Assembly: GCA_026314275.1 (NCBI GenBank)
Contig: CP111109.1
Span: 2,728,001 to 2,792,000 of the forward strand
Direction: 5' to 3'
DNA length: 64,000 nt
Origin: JAGOEY01 sp017997515
Lineage (GTDB): Bacteria; Pseudomonadota; Gammaproteobacteria; Burkholderiales; Burkholderiaceae_C
In this document: positions 45,554 to 54,151 of the stretch, piece after piece
Position numbering within the stretch: the stretch's first letter is position 1
Layout: each line of letters begins with the position of its first letter
Program-made: the position numbers and the translations under genes
Notes under the pieces: model-generated
Databases searched by the model: none
What the model saw: only the letters and a program-made list of their open reading frames with translations
Told to the model about the DNA's origin: nothing

Positions 45554-46074
45554 TGCTCCACCACCCTGTACCGACCGCTGCACTCGCCCGGGGGCTGTGT
45601 TGTGGGCTGCTGGTGTGGGCTGCCGGCCACCACGTGCCGGTGTATGCCGCAGAGCCGTTGGTGTGGCGCACGGTCAGCGACCAGCACCTGGAAACCCTGC
45701 GGGGTGGCTTTGATGCCGGGCACGGCCTGCGAGTGGGGTTTGGAATCAGCCGGGCGGTCTACATCAACGGCGCGCTGGTGACCCAGACCACCCTCACACT
45801 CGACCGCTTGTCGCAGCTCAACCCGGCGCAGGCCCTGCAGATCAGCCAGCGGATGGCGGGTATGAACCTCGTGCAAAACGGTCCGGGCAACAGCGTCGAG
45901 GGCCGGGCCTCAGATCTCGGTGCGGGCCTGGTGATCCAGAACACGCTGAACGACCAGCAGATCCGTGTGCAAACTGTCATACATGCCAGCTCCAACGGCT
46001 TGGGCATGCTGCGCAACAGCAACACCCTGGGAACCGTTCAGGACGCGGTGGCACGCGCTATCGGGTCCCGCTGA
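45553..46074 (+). CDS. Exported protein with LRGG site (FapE-like position)
   Basis: 173 residues from ATG 45553, overlapping the peptidase stop (TGATG). A long signal peptide ends near HVPVYAAE. WRTVSDQHLETLRGGFDAGHG follows, closely resembling a double-glycine leader. The mature part is beta/helical (SRAVYINGALVTQTTLTLDRL) and the end LGAGLVIQNTLNDQQIRVQTVI echoes the LIQN motif of the other exported proteins. No catalytic motif. Its position after the peptidase is like that of FapE. Confidence 0.8.
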   Translation: MLHHPVPTAALARGLCCGLLVWAAGHHVPVYAAEPLVWRTVSDQHLETLRGGFDAGHGLRVGFGISRAVYINGALVTQTTLTLDRLSQLNPAQALQISQRMAGMNLVQNGPGNSVEGRASDLGAGLVIQNTLNDQQIRVQTVIHASSNGLGMLRNSNTLGTVQDAVARAIGSR

Positions 46075-46110
46075 AACGTGGTTCTACACCGCTCCCATGT
46101 TGGCGCAATT

Positions 46111-46170
46111 TATAAGAAAAATAGGCCTCTGGCGCCCTCTGGGTGAGCGCTAATAGCTATTTAATTTATA
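46111..46170 (+). repeat. Dispersed palindromic repeat
   Basis: ATAAGAAAAATAGGCCTCTG, then GCGCCCTCTGGGTGAGCGCT and AATAGCTATTT. GGCGC/GCGCT and ATAGC/GCTAT symmetry identifies the same family as at 20796 and 62682. Confidence 0.6.
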
Positions 46171-46197
46171 GCATTCGAGGCATGCCACACTGGGGTT

Positions 46198-46803
46198 TTA
46201 CGCCCCCGTCAGCGCCCGGTAGGCGTCCCGCGTGGCCGGTGCCACCGAGGCCAGCACCTGTTCGTACGTTGTTTTGTGCCGTGCCATCAGCCGGGCCGAG
46301 GCCACGGTTTTGGACTTGCAGAACCAGTGGCAGGTGTGCTGCATCAGATACAGCTCGGCCGACATGGTGAAGGCCTTGTCGCGCGGCGAGCGCCCGTCGG
46401 TGTTCTGTGCGGCCTGGGCCAGGCCCTTGGCGTGTACGGCAAACACCTTGCGCAGGTCGAAGGTGGCGGCGGGCAGCAGCTGGTTGGCAAACGGCACCGC
46501 CACCGGAATCTTGCTGACCCGTGTGGACACCTCGTCCACCTTGGCAAACTCGGCCACAAAACGGCTGAACTGGCTGCACAGCTGGGCCTCGCTGCTGGCC
46601 AGCAGCGCCCACACCTGCTCACGCCGCGCGGCATCCTTCTCCCCCAGCGCGCGCAGGTAGCCGTCGGACAAGGTCTCCATCAGTTTTTCGATCTGGTACT
46701 GGCTCAGATGGCTGCCCAGCAGGGTGATACGTTTGCGCTGCTCAGCGGACTTGAGCATGTAAAAGCCGGTGGCACTGATCAGTGTCAGGAGGAAAAAGTC
46801 CAT
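46198..46803 (-). CDS. Conserved unknown protein with one N-terminal membrane helix
   Basis: 201 residues. One N-terminal hydrophobic helix (MDFFLLTLISATGFYML) anchors a helical cytoplasmic or periplasmic domain with KRITLLGSHLSQYQIEKLMETLSDGYLRAL and a C-terminal LMQHTCHWFCKSKTVASARLMARH. Two Cys (HTCHWFC) could form a site. I do not recognise the family. It follows the Fap-like genes on the opposite strand. Confidence 0.75.
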   Translation of the reverse strand: MDFFLLTLISATGFYMLKSAEQRKRITLLGSHLSQYQIEKLMETLSDGYLRALGEKDAARREQVWALLASSEAQLCSQFSRFVAEFAKVDEVSTRVSKIPVAVPFANQLLPAATFDLRKVFAVHAKGLAQAAQNTDGRSPRDKAFTMSAELYLMQHTCHWFCKSKTVASARLMARHKTTYEQVLASVAPATRDAYRALTGA

Positions 46804-46982
46804 GGGGAAGGGGGGCTGGTTCGTTGGGCGGGAGTGGTGAAGTGTAGTCAGCGCGGGCCGATGGCTACAGCGGCATCGGCCGTGTCCTTTAGACCGGGTT
46901 TTTTGTGGTCTGTACGATGCCAGTGGTTCGCGGGCAGATCATGCGGCTTGCCAACCCGTTCTATTGCTTCAGGAGACAGACC

Positions 46983-47462
46983 ATGGTCCACAAGAACACG
47001 CTTTGTTTATGGTACGAGCGGGATGCGGTGGAAGCCGCCAACTTCTATGCGCAGACCTTCCCTGACAGTGCCATGGGAGCTATCCACCGCGCGCCGGGCG
47101 ACTACCCGGATGACAGTGAAGGGGATGTGCTGTTGGTCGAGTTCACGGTGGTGGGTATTCCCTGCGTCGGCCTGAACGGCGGCCCCCACTTCAAACACAG
47201 TGAGGCTTTTTCGTTCCAGATCGCAACGGTTGACCAGGCGGAAACCGACCGTTTGTGGAACGCGGTGGTCGGCAATGGTGGCCAGGAAAGTGATTGCGGC
47301 TGGTGCAAGGACAAATGGGGTTTGTCATGGCAGATCACGCCGCGTGTGCTGCTGGAGGCGATAGCCGACCCCGACCGTGCGGCCGCCAAACGTGCGTTCG
47401 ACGCCATGATGACCATGCAGAAGATCGACGTTGCCGCCATTGAGGCGGCGTACCGGGGCTGA
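46983..47462 (+). CDS. VOC-family protein (PhnB-like)
   Basis: 159 residues from ATG 46983, after AGGAGACAGACC. A vicinal-oxygen-chelate fold protein: KNTLCLWYERDAVEAANFYAQTFPDS, EGDVLLVEFTVVGIPCVGLNGGPHFKHSEAFSF and WKD-like CGWCKDKWGLSWQITPRVLLE near the end. This is the 3-demethylubiquinone methyltransferase-like (PhnB) subgroup, whose members are mostly of unknown substrate and lack methyltransferase activity. Single gene between opposite-strand neighbours. Confidence 0.9.
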   Translation: MVHKNTLCLWYERDAVEAANFYAQTFPDSAMGAIHRAPGDYPDDSEGDVLLVEFTVVGIPCVGLNGGPHFKHSEAFSFQIATVDQAETDRLWNAVVGNGGQESDCGWCKDKWGLSWQITPRVLLEAIADPDRAAAKRAFDAMMTMQKIDVAAIEAAYRG

Positions 47463-47485
47463 AGCTGGCCTGTCCTTCCGCTTTT

Positions 47486-48673
47486 TCAGCCCGCTTCACA
47501 CCCCGCCAGTTTCGTGGAAGACCCCGCCGCAGGTGCCCGGTCCAGCGATGCGGTGTACACCGTCAACGCCAGCGCCGCCAGCGTCACCCCTGCGGCCACC
47601 AGCGGGATCGTCTGCAGCGACCAGCCTGCGCTGATCACCACACCCCCCAGCCACGCACCAATGGCGTTGCCAAGGTTAAACGCCCCGATGTTCAGGGTGG
47701 ACGCCAGGCTGGGCGCGTCACCCGCCTGCGTCACCACCCGCGCCTGCAGCGGCGTGCCAGCGGAGAAAGCCACCATGCCCCACACCACCACGGTGAAAAC
47801 AGCGGGCCAGAGCCAGGCGCTGGTGAACGAAAACGCGGCCAGCACCACGGCCAGCACGGCGAAGATGCCCATGAGTGAGGGCATGAGTTTCCAGTCGGCC
47901 AGGCGGCCACCGAGCAGGTTGCCGATGGTCAGGCCCACACCGCACAGCAGCAGCACACCACTCACGTTCTGGGGCGACACGCCGGTCACGTCGCGCAGGA
48001 TGGGTGTGATGTAGGTGAACACGGTGAACATGCTGGTCGAGGCCAGCACACTCACACCCAGCGCCAGCAGCACCTGTTTGCGGCGCAGCACGCGGAATTC
48101 ACCCAACGCGCTGCCGCTCAGCGTGTGGCGCAGGTTGGGCACCCAGCGCAGCACGGCCCCGATGGCCAGCACCCCAATCACGGCCACCGCCCAGAAGGTG
48201 GAGCGCCAGCCCAGGTGCTGGCCCATCAGGGTGCCCAGCGGCACACCGAGCACGTTGGCGAGTGTCAGGCCGGTGAACATCAGCGCCATGGCCTGCGCGC
48301 GTTTGTGGGGCTCCACCACACTCGCTGCCACCACCGCACCAATACCAAAGAAGGCCGCGTGGCAGAACGAGGTGGCCACACGCGCGACCATCAACCAAGC
48401 GTAGTTGGGGGCGAGCGCACAGCCGATGTTGCCCAGGATAAACAGCGCCATCAGCCAGGCCAGGGTGGTCTTGCGTGGCATGCGCGCGGTGGCCACCGCC
48501 AGGATCGGGCCACCGACCGCCACGCCTAAAGCGTAGGCCGACACCAACATGCCCGCGGCGGGGATGGACACAGCCAGGTCGCTGGCGACTTCGGGCAGCA
48601 GGCCCAGGATGACAAATTCGGTGGTGCCGATACCAAAGGCCGCCACGGCCAGGGCGAAGAGGGGAAGGTTCAT
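47486..48673 (-). CDS. MFS efflux transporter (AraJ/DHA1 type)
   Basis: 395 residues with twelve membrane helices. N-terminal PLFALAVAAFGIGTTEFVILGLLPEVASDL is the DHA1 efflux signature; ARMPRKTTL is the loop 2-3 motif; ALGVSVLASTSMFTVFTYITPIL opens the second half. This subfamily exports sugars or drugs (AraJ, YdhP). Substrate unknown. It converges on the VOC gene and has a palindromic motif just upstream of its start. Confidence 0.92.
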   Translation of the reverse strand: MNLPLFALAVAAFGIGTTEFVILGLLPEVASDLAVSIPAAGMLVSAYALGVAVGGPILAVATARMPRKTTLAWLMALFILGNIGCALAPNYAWLMVARVATSFCHAAFFGIGAVVAASVVEPHKRAQAMALMFTGLTLANVLGVPLGTLMGQHLGWRSTFWAVAVIGVLAIGAVLRWVPNLRHTLSGSALGEFRVLRRKQVLLALGVSVLASTSMFTVFTYITPILRDVTGVSPQNVSGVLLLCGVGLTIGNLLGGRLADWKLMPSLMGIFAVLAVVLAAFSFTSAWLWPAVFTVVVWGMVAFSAGTPLQARVVTQAGDAPSLASTLNIGAFNLGNAIGAWLGGVVISAGWSLQTIPLVAAGVTLAALALTVYTASLDRAPAAGSSTKLAGCEAG

Positions 48674-48707
48674 GGGGTGTTGCGCAGCGGGGAGGGGTGC
48701 TGCATCC

Positions 48708-48723
48708 TAGGGAAAACCCTTGA
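48708..48723. promoter_or_regulatory. Shared AGGGAAAACCCTT motif upstream of the MFS gene
   Basis: TAGGGAAAACCCTTGA is palindromic (AGGG-N4-CCCT). Its reverse complement, AAGGGTTTTCCCT, lies before dctA at 56676-56691. Two copies before two transporter genes suggest one common regulator. Confidence 0.4.
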
Positions 48724-48808
48724 ATTCTAGGGAGTATTGCCCGCCCCTGTGGGGGTGGGGTTTTGAAGCCAAAAGTGGCTTTAGCACAATACCCATGTGC
48801 GTACAGCG

Positions 48809-49759
48809 CTATTGTTTTTGATTCTGTGGTGCCTCGGCAGTGGCCGAACGGAGGAACTGCATCAGCTGGGTTGCCGCTGGCCCGGCGGGCCGGTCCCGGG
48901 CGGCGATGGTGCCGTACACACTGAGCCGCTGGCGCACGGTGTAACGCAGGCAGGCCAGCAGGCCGTGGGCCTCGTAGCGTTCGGCCACCTCGGTGGGCAT
49001 CACCGCCAGCATGTCGGAGTTGCCGATCAGGTTGGTGGTGGTGAGGATGGACGCGGTCTCGATCAGGCCCCGGGGCAGCGGGCTGCGCTGGTTTTTGAAC
49101 TCATGCTCCATCACCTCGCGCATGGGGCTGCCGTGCGGCTGCAGGATCCAGGGGTAGGCCAGCAGTTCGGCCCAGGCCACGCGGGCCTGCCCGGCCAGCG
49201 GGTGCTGGGGCGAGGCGACGATGGACAGTGCCTCTTCGGCGATGGGTGAGAAGCTGAAGGCCCCGGCGTTGGTATCGGGCACCCGGCCAATCACCAGGTC
49301 CAGGTCGCCCCGGCGCAGTGCGTCGCTCAGGCGGTCGCTGGTGTCCACCGTGATCTCGATGGTGAGCAGCGGGTACAGCGCCTTGAGCCGGATCAGGGCC
49401 TGTGTCAGCACCGCGGGCGAGGCCGCCATGATGCTGCCGATACACAGCTTGCCGGCGCTGCCCTGTTCCAGCTCACCCAGCTCGCGGGTGAGGGCGTCGA
49501 AATGGCCTTGTAAGCCCTCGAAATACGCCAGCACGCAGTGCCCGGCCGCCGTGAGCTGCAGGCCCCGGCCCACCCGGTCAAACAGGGCGTGGCCCATGGC
49601 GCTTTCCAGCTCCTGCAGCATCTTGGTGGCCGCAAGCTGGGTCAGGCCCAGCTGGGCAGCGGCGGCGCGCAGGGTGCGGTGCTGCCCAATGGCGAGTAAC
49701 AGGGCCACCTGGCGCATACGCAGGCGGTTCAGCAGTTGGGCGGTGGGGGGGGTGCTCAT
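48809..49759 (-). CDS. LysR-family regulator of the catabolic cluster
   Basis: 316 residues. N-terminal winged helix (MRQVALLLAIGQHRTLRAAAAQLGLTQLAATKMLQELE) and LysR substrate domain (GKLCIGSIMAASPAVLTQALIRLKALYPLLTIEI, GDLDLVIGRVPD). Divergent from the Bug gene with an inverted repeat between them, the usual control layout. The ligand is probably a sugar acid or a metabolite of the downstream pathway. The stop codon lies within a copy of the dispersed repeat. Confidence 0.93.
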   Translation of the reverse strand: MSTPPTAQLLNRLRMRQVALLLAIGQHRTLRAAAAQLGLTQLAATKMLQELESAMGHALFDRVGRGLQLTAAGHCVLAYFEGLQGHFDALTRELGELEQGSAGKLCIGSIMAASPAVLTQALIRLKALYPLLTIEITVDTSDRLSDALRRGDLDLVIGRVPDTNAGAFSFSPIAEEALSIVASPQHPLAGQARVAWAELLAYPWILQPHGSPMREVMEHEFKNQRSPLPRGLIETASILTTTNLIGNSDMLAVMPTEVAERYEAHGLLACLRYTVRQRLSVYGTIAARDRPAGPAATQLMQFLRSATAEAPQNQKQ

Positions 49760-49770
49760 GGGATGTATAT

Positions 49771-49793
49771 CTTCAGGTTATCAATACATGAAG
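49771..49793. promoter_or_regulatory. Candidate LysR operator
   Basis: CTTCA-N13-TGAAG, an inverted repeat with AT-rich centre, is in the 121-nt divergent region between the LysR and Bug genes. Confidence 0.45.
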
Positions 49794-49880
49794 AACTTTG
49801 AATTTTCAGAAATCAATCACAAGCCTAGCATCTGTCCCTGTTGCATCCCAACCTTATTCCGATAAACAGGAGACAAAACC

Positions 49881-50855
49881 ATGAAATCCCTCACGCACCT
49901 TGCCGTTGCCTGCAGCCTGGCGGCCACGCTGGGCACCGCCGTGTCCACCGCCTCCGCGCAGGAATGGCCGCGCCAGCCCGTGAAGCTGCTGGTGGGCTCG
50001 GCCCCCGGCGGCGGTACCGACGCCATGGCCCGCGCTGTGGCCGACCGCCTGGGCCCGCTGCTCAAGCAGAGTGTGGTGGTGGAAAACCGCCCCGGCGCGT
50101 CCAACACCCTGGCCGCCGACGTGACCGCCAAGTCCACCGACGGCCACACCTTTGTGATGGGCGTGTCCACCGCCCATGCCATTGCGCCGCACCTGCTCAA
50201 GCTGGGTTATGACAACAACAAGGACCTGGTGCCGGTGGCCTTTGTGGGTGCCGTGCCCAACGTGCTGGTGGCCAACATGGCCCTGCCGGTGAGCAACGTG
50301 GCCGATCTGGTGAAGCTGGCCAAGAGTAAACCCGGCCAGCTCAACTACGCCAGCAGCGGCTCGGGCAGCACCCAGCACATTGCGGCCGAGCTGTTCAAGG
50401 ACGCCACCGGCACTTTCATCACCCACATCCCGTACCGGGGCAGCAGCCCGGCGCTGATTGACCTGATCGGTGGCCAGGTGCAGATGAGCTTCGACACCAT
50501 GCCCTCGGTGATGGGCCATATCAAGAACGGCAAGATCCGCCCGCTGGCCGTGGCCGCCGCCAAACGCAACCCGCAGCTGCCCGACGTGCCCACCATGGCC
50601 GAAGCCGGTGTGAAGGGTGTGGAGATGAGCGCCTGGTACGGCGTTTATGCACCGGCCAACACGCCCAAGGCGGTGATTGACAAACTCAATGCGGAGATCA
50701 GCAAGGTGATCTCCATGCCCGAGACCCAGACCCGCCTGAGCGCCATCGGCGCCGACCTGACCCCCATGACACTGGCACAGTTCCAGGCGTTCCACAACGC
50801 CGAGAACCAGCGTTACGGTGACCTGATCCGCAAGAACAACATCAAGCTGGACTGA
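49881..50855 (+). CDS. Bug-family periplasmic solute-binding protein
   Basis: 324 residues. A signal peptide (to about ASAQEW) and the Bug/TctC pattern: PVKLLVGSAPGGGTDAMARAVADRL, VVENRPGASNTLAADV, SNVADLVKLAKSKPGQLNYASSGSGSTQHIAAELF and HIPYRGSSPALIDLIGGQVQMSFDTMPSV. Such proteins capture carboxylates for TctAB permeases or signal to regulators; no tctAB is here. It starts the catabolic operon with pdxA-like 6 nt after. Confidence 0.95.
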   Translation: MKSLTHLAVACSLAATLGTAVSTASAQEWPRQPVKLLVGSAPGGGTDAMARAVADRLGPLLKQSVVVENRPGASNTLAADVTAKSTDGHTFVMGVSTAHAIAPHLLKLGYDNNKDLVPVAFVGAVPNVLVANMALPVSNVADLVKLAKSKPGQLNYASSGSGSTQHIAAELFKDATGTFITHIPYRGSSPALIDLIGGQVQMSFDTMPSVMGHIKNGKIRPLAVAAAKRNPQLPDVPTMAEAGVKGVEMSAWYGVYAPANTPKAVIDKLNAEISKVISMPETQTRLSAIGADLTPMTLAQFQAFHNAENQRYGDLIRKNNIKLD

Positions 50856-50861
50856 CCGACC

Positions 50862-51887
50862 ATGCATAACTCCCTTCCCGTGGTGGCCCTCACACTGGGC
50901 GACCCTGCCGGCATTGGTTCCGAGCTGATCGCGCGCCTGCTGTCGCGCCCCGAGGCCACACGCCACACCAACGTGGTGCTGATCGGTGACCCCTGGCTCT
51001 GGGCCTGGGGCCAGCAAGTTGCGGGTGTGGTGGTAGCCACCGACCCCATCAACTCGCTGGCGGACGCCCGTAACCGCGCCGACACCACACGCCCAGCGTT
51101 TGTGGCGGTGGACAGCATTACCCAGGCCGACGTCACGGTGGGCCAAGTGGGTGCCGCCGGTGGCCGCAGCGTGCTGCGGGTGCTCGACACCTGTATGGAC
51201 GCCACGCTGGCTGGTGCGGTGGACGCCATCTGTTTCGCACCCCTGAACAAGCAGGCCATGAAGATCGGTGGCCTGCAGCACGAGGACGAGCTGCACCACT
51301 TTGCCGAGCACCTGGGTGTGACCGGCTACTTCTGCGAATTCAACACCCTGGGCGGGTTGTGGACCTCACGGGTGTCGTCCCACATCCCGCTGAAAGACGC
51401 GGCGAGTTACCTGAGTGTGGAGCGTATCCAGTCGGCCACGCGGCTGATCCACCAGTCGCTGCAGTCCGCAGGTGTAGCGCAGCCGCGTGTGGCCGTGGCC
51501 GCATTTAACCCACACGGCGGCGACGGTGGTGTGTGTGGCCGCGAGGAGATCGACGTGATTGCGCCCGCAGTGGCCGGGCTCAACGCCGAAGGGCTGCGCA
51601 TTGACGGCCCGTTCCCCGCCGACACCATCTTCCTGAAGGCCCGCGACGGCCAGTACGACGCCATCGTGACCATGTACCACGATCAGGGCCAGATCGCCAT
51701 CAAGCTGATGGGATTCAGCAAGGGCGTGACCGTGCAGGGCGGCCTGCCTATTCCTATCACCACCCCGGCGCACGGCACCGCCTACGACATCGCAGGCCAG
51801 GGCCGCGCCAGCGACGAAGCCACCTGGCAGGCCTTCCAGATCGCCACCCGCATGGGCCGGTCGCTGCAGCAGCAACGCGCCGCCTGA
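50862..51887 (+). CDS. PdxA2-type 4-phospho-hydroxyacid dehydrogenase
   Basis: 341 residues of the PdxA family (metal- and NAD-dependent). Motifs: TLGDPAGIGSELIARLLS, FAPLNKQAMKIGGLQHEDELHHFAEHLGV, FNPHGGDGGVCGREEIDVIAPAV, GPFPADTIF, DAIVTMYHDQGQIAIKLMGF and TPAHGTAYDIAGQGRA. All metal ligands (His, Asp/His) are present. In a catabolic setting such proteins (PdxA2) oxidise D-threonate or erythronate 4-phosphate rather than make pyridoxine. No kinase (DUF1537) is nearby, so substrate assignment is uncertain. Confidence 0.92.
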   Translation: MHNSLPVVALTLGDPAGIGSELIARLLSRPEATRHTNVVLIGDPWLWAWGQQVAGVVVATDPINSLADARNRADTTRPAFVAVDSITQADVTVGQVGAAGGRSVLRVLDTCMDATLAGAVDAICFAPLNKQAMKIGGLQHEDELHHFAEHLGVTGYFCEFNTLGGLWTSRVSSHIPLKDAASYLSVERIQSATRLIHQSLQSAGVAQPRVAVAAFNPHGGDGGVCGREEIDVIAPAVAGLNAEGLRIDGPFPADTIFLKARDGQYDAIVTMYHDQGQIAIKLMGFSKGVTVQGGLPIPITTPAHGTAYDIAGQGRASDEATWQAFQIATRMGRSLQQQRAA

Positions 51888-51919
51888 ACCCTTCTTTTTG
51901 CACACGAGAGATACGCACC

Positions 51920-53092
51920 ATGAAAATCAAATCTGTCCGCGCCCGCGTCTTCGAATGGAAGGGCAAGACCGTTCCACCGCAAGGCAATTTCTGCTCCAAC
52001 GCCATGGACCTGGTGTATTCCAAAACCGAGTCCATGAGCACCTTCCGCTTCCACTCGTGGACGGTGGTGGAGATCGAGACCGACGACGGCATCATCGGCC
52101 TGGGCAACGTGGCCCTGGCGCCCAAGATTGCCAAGGCCATCATTGACGAATACTTGGCGCCCCTGGTCATTGGCCAAGACCCTTGGGACTATGAATACCT
52201 GTGGCAGCGGATGTACCGTGGCACCCACGCCTGGGGCCGCAAGGGCGTGACCATGGCCGCCATCTCTGCGGTGGACCTGGCGATCTGGGACATCCTGGGC
52301 AAGAGTGTGAACAAGCCGGTGTTCAAGCTGCTGGGCGGGCGCACCAAGGAAAAAATCCCCTGCTACTACAGCAAGCTCTACCGCACCGACCTCAAGTCCA
52401 TGCAGGACGAAGCGCAGACCTACCTAGACCAAGGTTTTAAAGCCTTCAAGATGCGGTTTGGCTACGGCCCGGCGCACCTGCAGCATGGCGTGGCCGAGAA
52501 CCTCAAGTCGGTCGCCGCCATCCGCGAAGTCATAGGCTATGACACCGACCTGATGCTGGAGTGCTACATGGGCTGGAACCTGGAATACGCAAAACGTATG
52601 TTGCCCAAACTGGCCAAGTTCGAGCCGCGCTGGCTGGAGGAACCGGTCATCGCCGACGACATCGACGGCTATGCCGAACTCAACGCCATGAACATCATCC
52701 CCATCAGCGGTGGTGAACACGAGTTCAGCCTCTACGGCTTCAAGCAGCTGCTCGACAAAAAAGCCGTGAGTGTGGTGCAGTACGACACCAACCGCGTGGG
52801 TGGTATCACCGCCGCACACAAGATCAATGCGCTGTGTGAGGCCTACAGCGTGCCGGTCATCCCGCACGCCGGGCAGATGCACAACTACCACCTCACCATG
52901 AGCACCCTGGCCTCGCCCATGGCCGAGTATTTCCCGCAGTTCGATGTGGAAGTGGGCAACGAGTTGTTCTACTACATCTTCAAAGGCGAGCCGGTGGCCG
53001 AGAACGGTTTCCTCGACCTGCGCGACGACGTGCCCGGCCTGGGCCTGACTCTGAACACCGATTACCTCGACCAGTTCAACATCATCGAATAA
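51920..53092 (+). CDS. Enolase-superfamily (mandelate-racemase type) dehydratase
   Basis: 390 residues. The N-terminal capping domain is followed by the barrel with base Lys (KAFKMRFGYG), metal ligands near LMLECYMGWN, EEPVIADDI and ISGGEHEFSLYGF, and catalytic His in IPHAGQMHNYHLTMS. These match the rhamnonate/lyxonate dehydratase-like subgroup. It probably dehydrates a sugar acid to a 2-keto-3-deoxy acid for the adjacent DapA-like aldolase. SD GAGAGATACGCACC before ATG 51920. Confidence 0.9.
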   Translation: MKIKSVRARVFEWKGKTVPPQGNFCSNAMDLVYSKTESMSTFRFHSWTVVEIETDDGIIGLGNVALAPKIAKAIIDEYLAPLVIGQDPWDYEYLWQRMYRGTHAWGRKGVTMAAISAVDLAIWDILGKSVNKPVFKLLGGRTKEKIPCYYSKLYRTDLKSMQDEAQTYLDQGFKAFKMRFGYGPAHLQHGVAENLKSVAAIREVIGYDTDLMLECYMGWNLEYAKRMLPKLAKFEPRWLEEPVIADDIDGYAELNAMNIIPISGGEHEFSLYGFKQLLDKKAVSVVQYDTNRVGGITAAHKINALCEAYSVPVIPHAGQMHNYHLTMSTLASPMAEYFPQFDVEVGNELFYYIFKGEPVAENGFLDLRDDVPGLGLTLNTDYLDQFNIIE

Positions 53093-53099
53093 ACCTGCC

Positions 53100-54017
53100 A
53101 TGCAAAGACGCTACAAGGGTGTGTTCCCGGTGGTGCCCACCACCTTCCATGACGACGGCTCGCTGGACCTGGAAAGCCAGAAGCGCTGCCTCGACTTCAT
53201 GATCGACGCCGGCTCGAACGGCCTGTGTATCCTGGCCAACTTCTCCGAGCAGTTCTCGCTGTCCGACGAAGAGCGCGAGGCCATCACCCGCACCGCGCTG
53301 GAACATGTAGCCGGCCGCGTGCCGGTGATCGTCACCACCACCCACTACGGCACCGCCGTCTGCGCCGCACGCAGCCGCCGCGCGCAGGACATGGGTGCGG
53401 CCATGGTGATGGTGATGCCGCCTTACCACGGTGCCACCTTCCGGGTGCCCGAGGCGCAGATCTTCGAGTTCTACGCCCGTCTGTCCGACGCGATCGACAT
53501 TCCGATCATGGTGCAGGACGCCCCCGCCAGCGGCACCGTGCTTTCTGCCCCATTCCTGGCCCGTATGGCGCAAGAGATCGAGCAGCTGAGTTACTTCAAG
53601 ATCGAAACCGCCGGTGCCGCCAGCAAATTACGCGAGCTGATCCGCCTGGGCGGCGACGCCATCGAAGGCCCGTGGGACGGCGAGGAAGCCATCACCCTGC
53701 TGCCCGACCTGGACGCCGGAGCCACCGGTGCCATGACCGGTGGCGCTTTCCCCGACGGCATCCGCCAGATCATCGACCCCTACATGGCCGGCCGCCGCGA
53801 AGAGGCCATCGACGCCTACATGCGCTGGCTGCCCCTGATCAACTGCGAGAACCGCCAGGGCGGCATCCTCAGCGCCAAGGCCCTGATGAAGGCCGGTGGT
53901 GTGATCACCAGCGAGGCCGCACGCCACCCCTTCCCACCCATGAACCCCTTCGTGCGCGAAGGCCTGCTGGAAACCGCCCGCCGGCTCGACCCGCTGGTGC
54001 TGCGCTGGGGGCGCTGA
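53100..54017 (+). CDS. DapA/KDG-aldolase-family lyase
   Basis: 305 residues of the class I aldolase DapA/NanA family. Barrel strands with GVFPVVPTTFHDDGSL, LANFSEQFSLSDEEREAI, PVIVTTTHYGT, and the Schiff-base Lys in SYFKIETAGAASK. Ser-Glu replaces the usual Gly-Glu in the substrate loop (NFSEQFSL). It probably cleaves or dehydrates the product of the preceding dehydratase. 7 nt after that gene and last of the operon. Confidence 0.92.
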   Translation: MQRRYKGVFPVVPTTFHDDGSLDLESQKRCLDFMIDAGSNGLCILANFSEQFSLSDEEREAITRTALEHVAGRVPVIVTTTHYGTAVCAARSRRAQDMGAAMVMVMPPYHGATFRVPEAQIFEFYARLSDAIDIPIMVQDAPASGTVLSAPFLARMAQEIEQLSYFKIETAGAASKLRELIRLGGDAIEGPWDGEEAITLLPDLDAGATGAMTGGAFPDGIRQIIDPYMAGRREEAIDAYMRWLPLINCENRQGGILSAKALMKAGGVITSEAARHPFPPMNPFVREGLLETARRLDPLVLRWGR

Positions 54018-54025
54018 GTTGACTG

Positions 54026-54087
54026 GTTTTTAGGGTAGAAATGGCTGCTGGCGCAGGTGGTTCCTGCGCATGCAGCTATCTTTTTTG
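54026..54087 (+). repeat. Dispersed repeat after the aldolase gene
   Basis: TTTTTAGGGTAGAAATGGCT, then GCTGGCGCAGGTGGTTCCTGCGCATGCAGCTATCTTTTTT. TGGCGCAGG/CCTGCGCA gives a stem, and GGCTGC/GCAGCT the outer symmetry. A member of the genome-wide family and possibly the operon terminator. Confidence 0.5.
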
Positions 54088-54151
54088 AAGAACGTGAAGG
54101 CGGTAGTATTTCGGGGTCTCTGGCGCACAACCCCACAACATGGAGAACCCC

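Noticed and set aside
49854..51311. 485-residue minus-strand frame
   Set aside because: Antisense of the Bug and PdxA genes; low-complexity Gly/His/Val composition.
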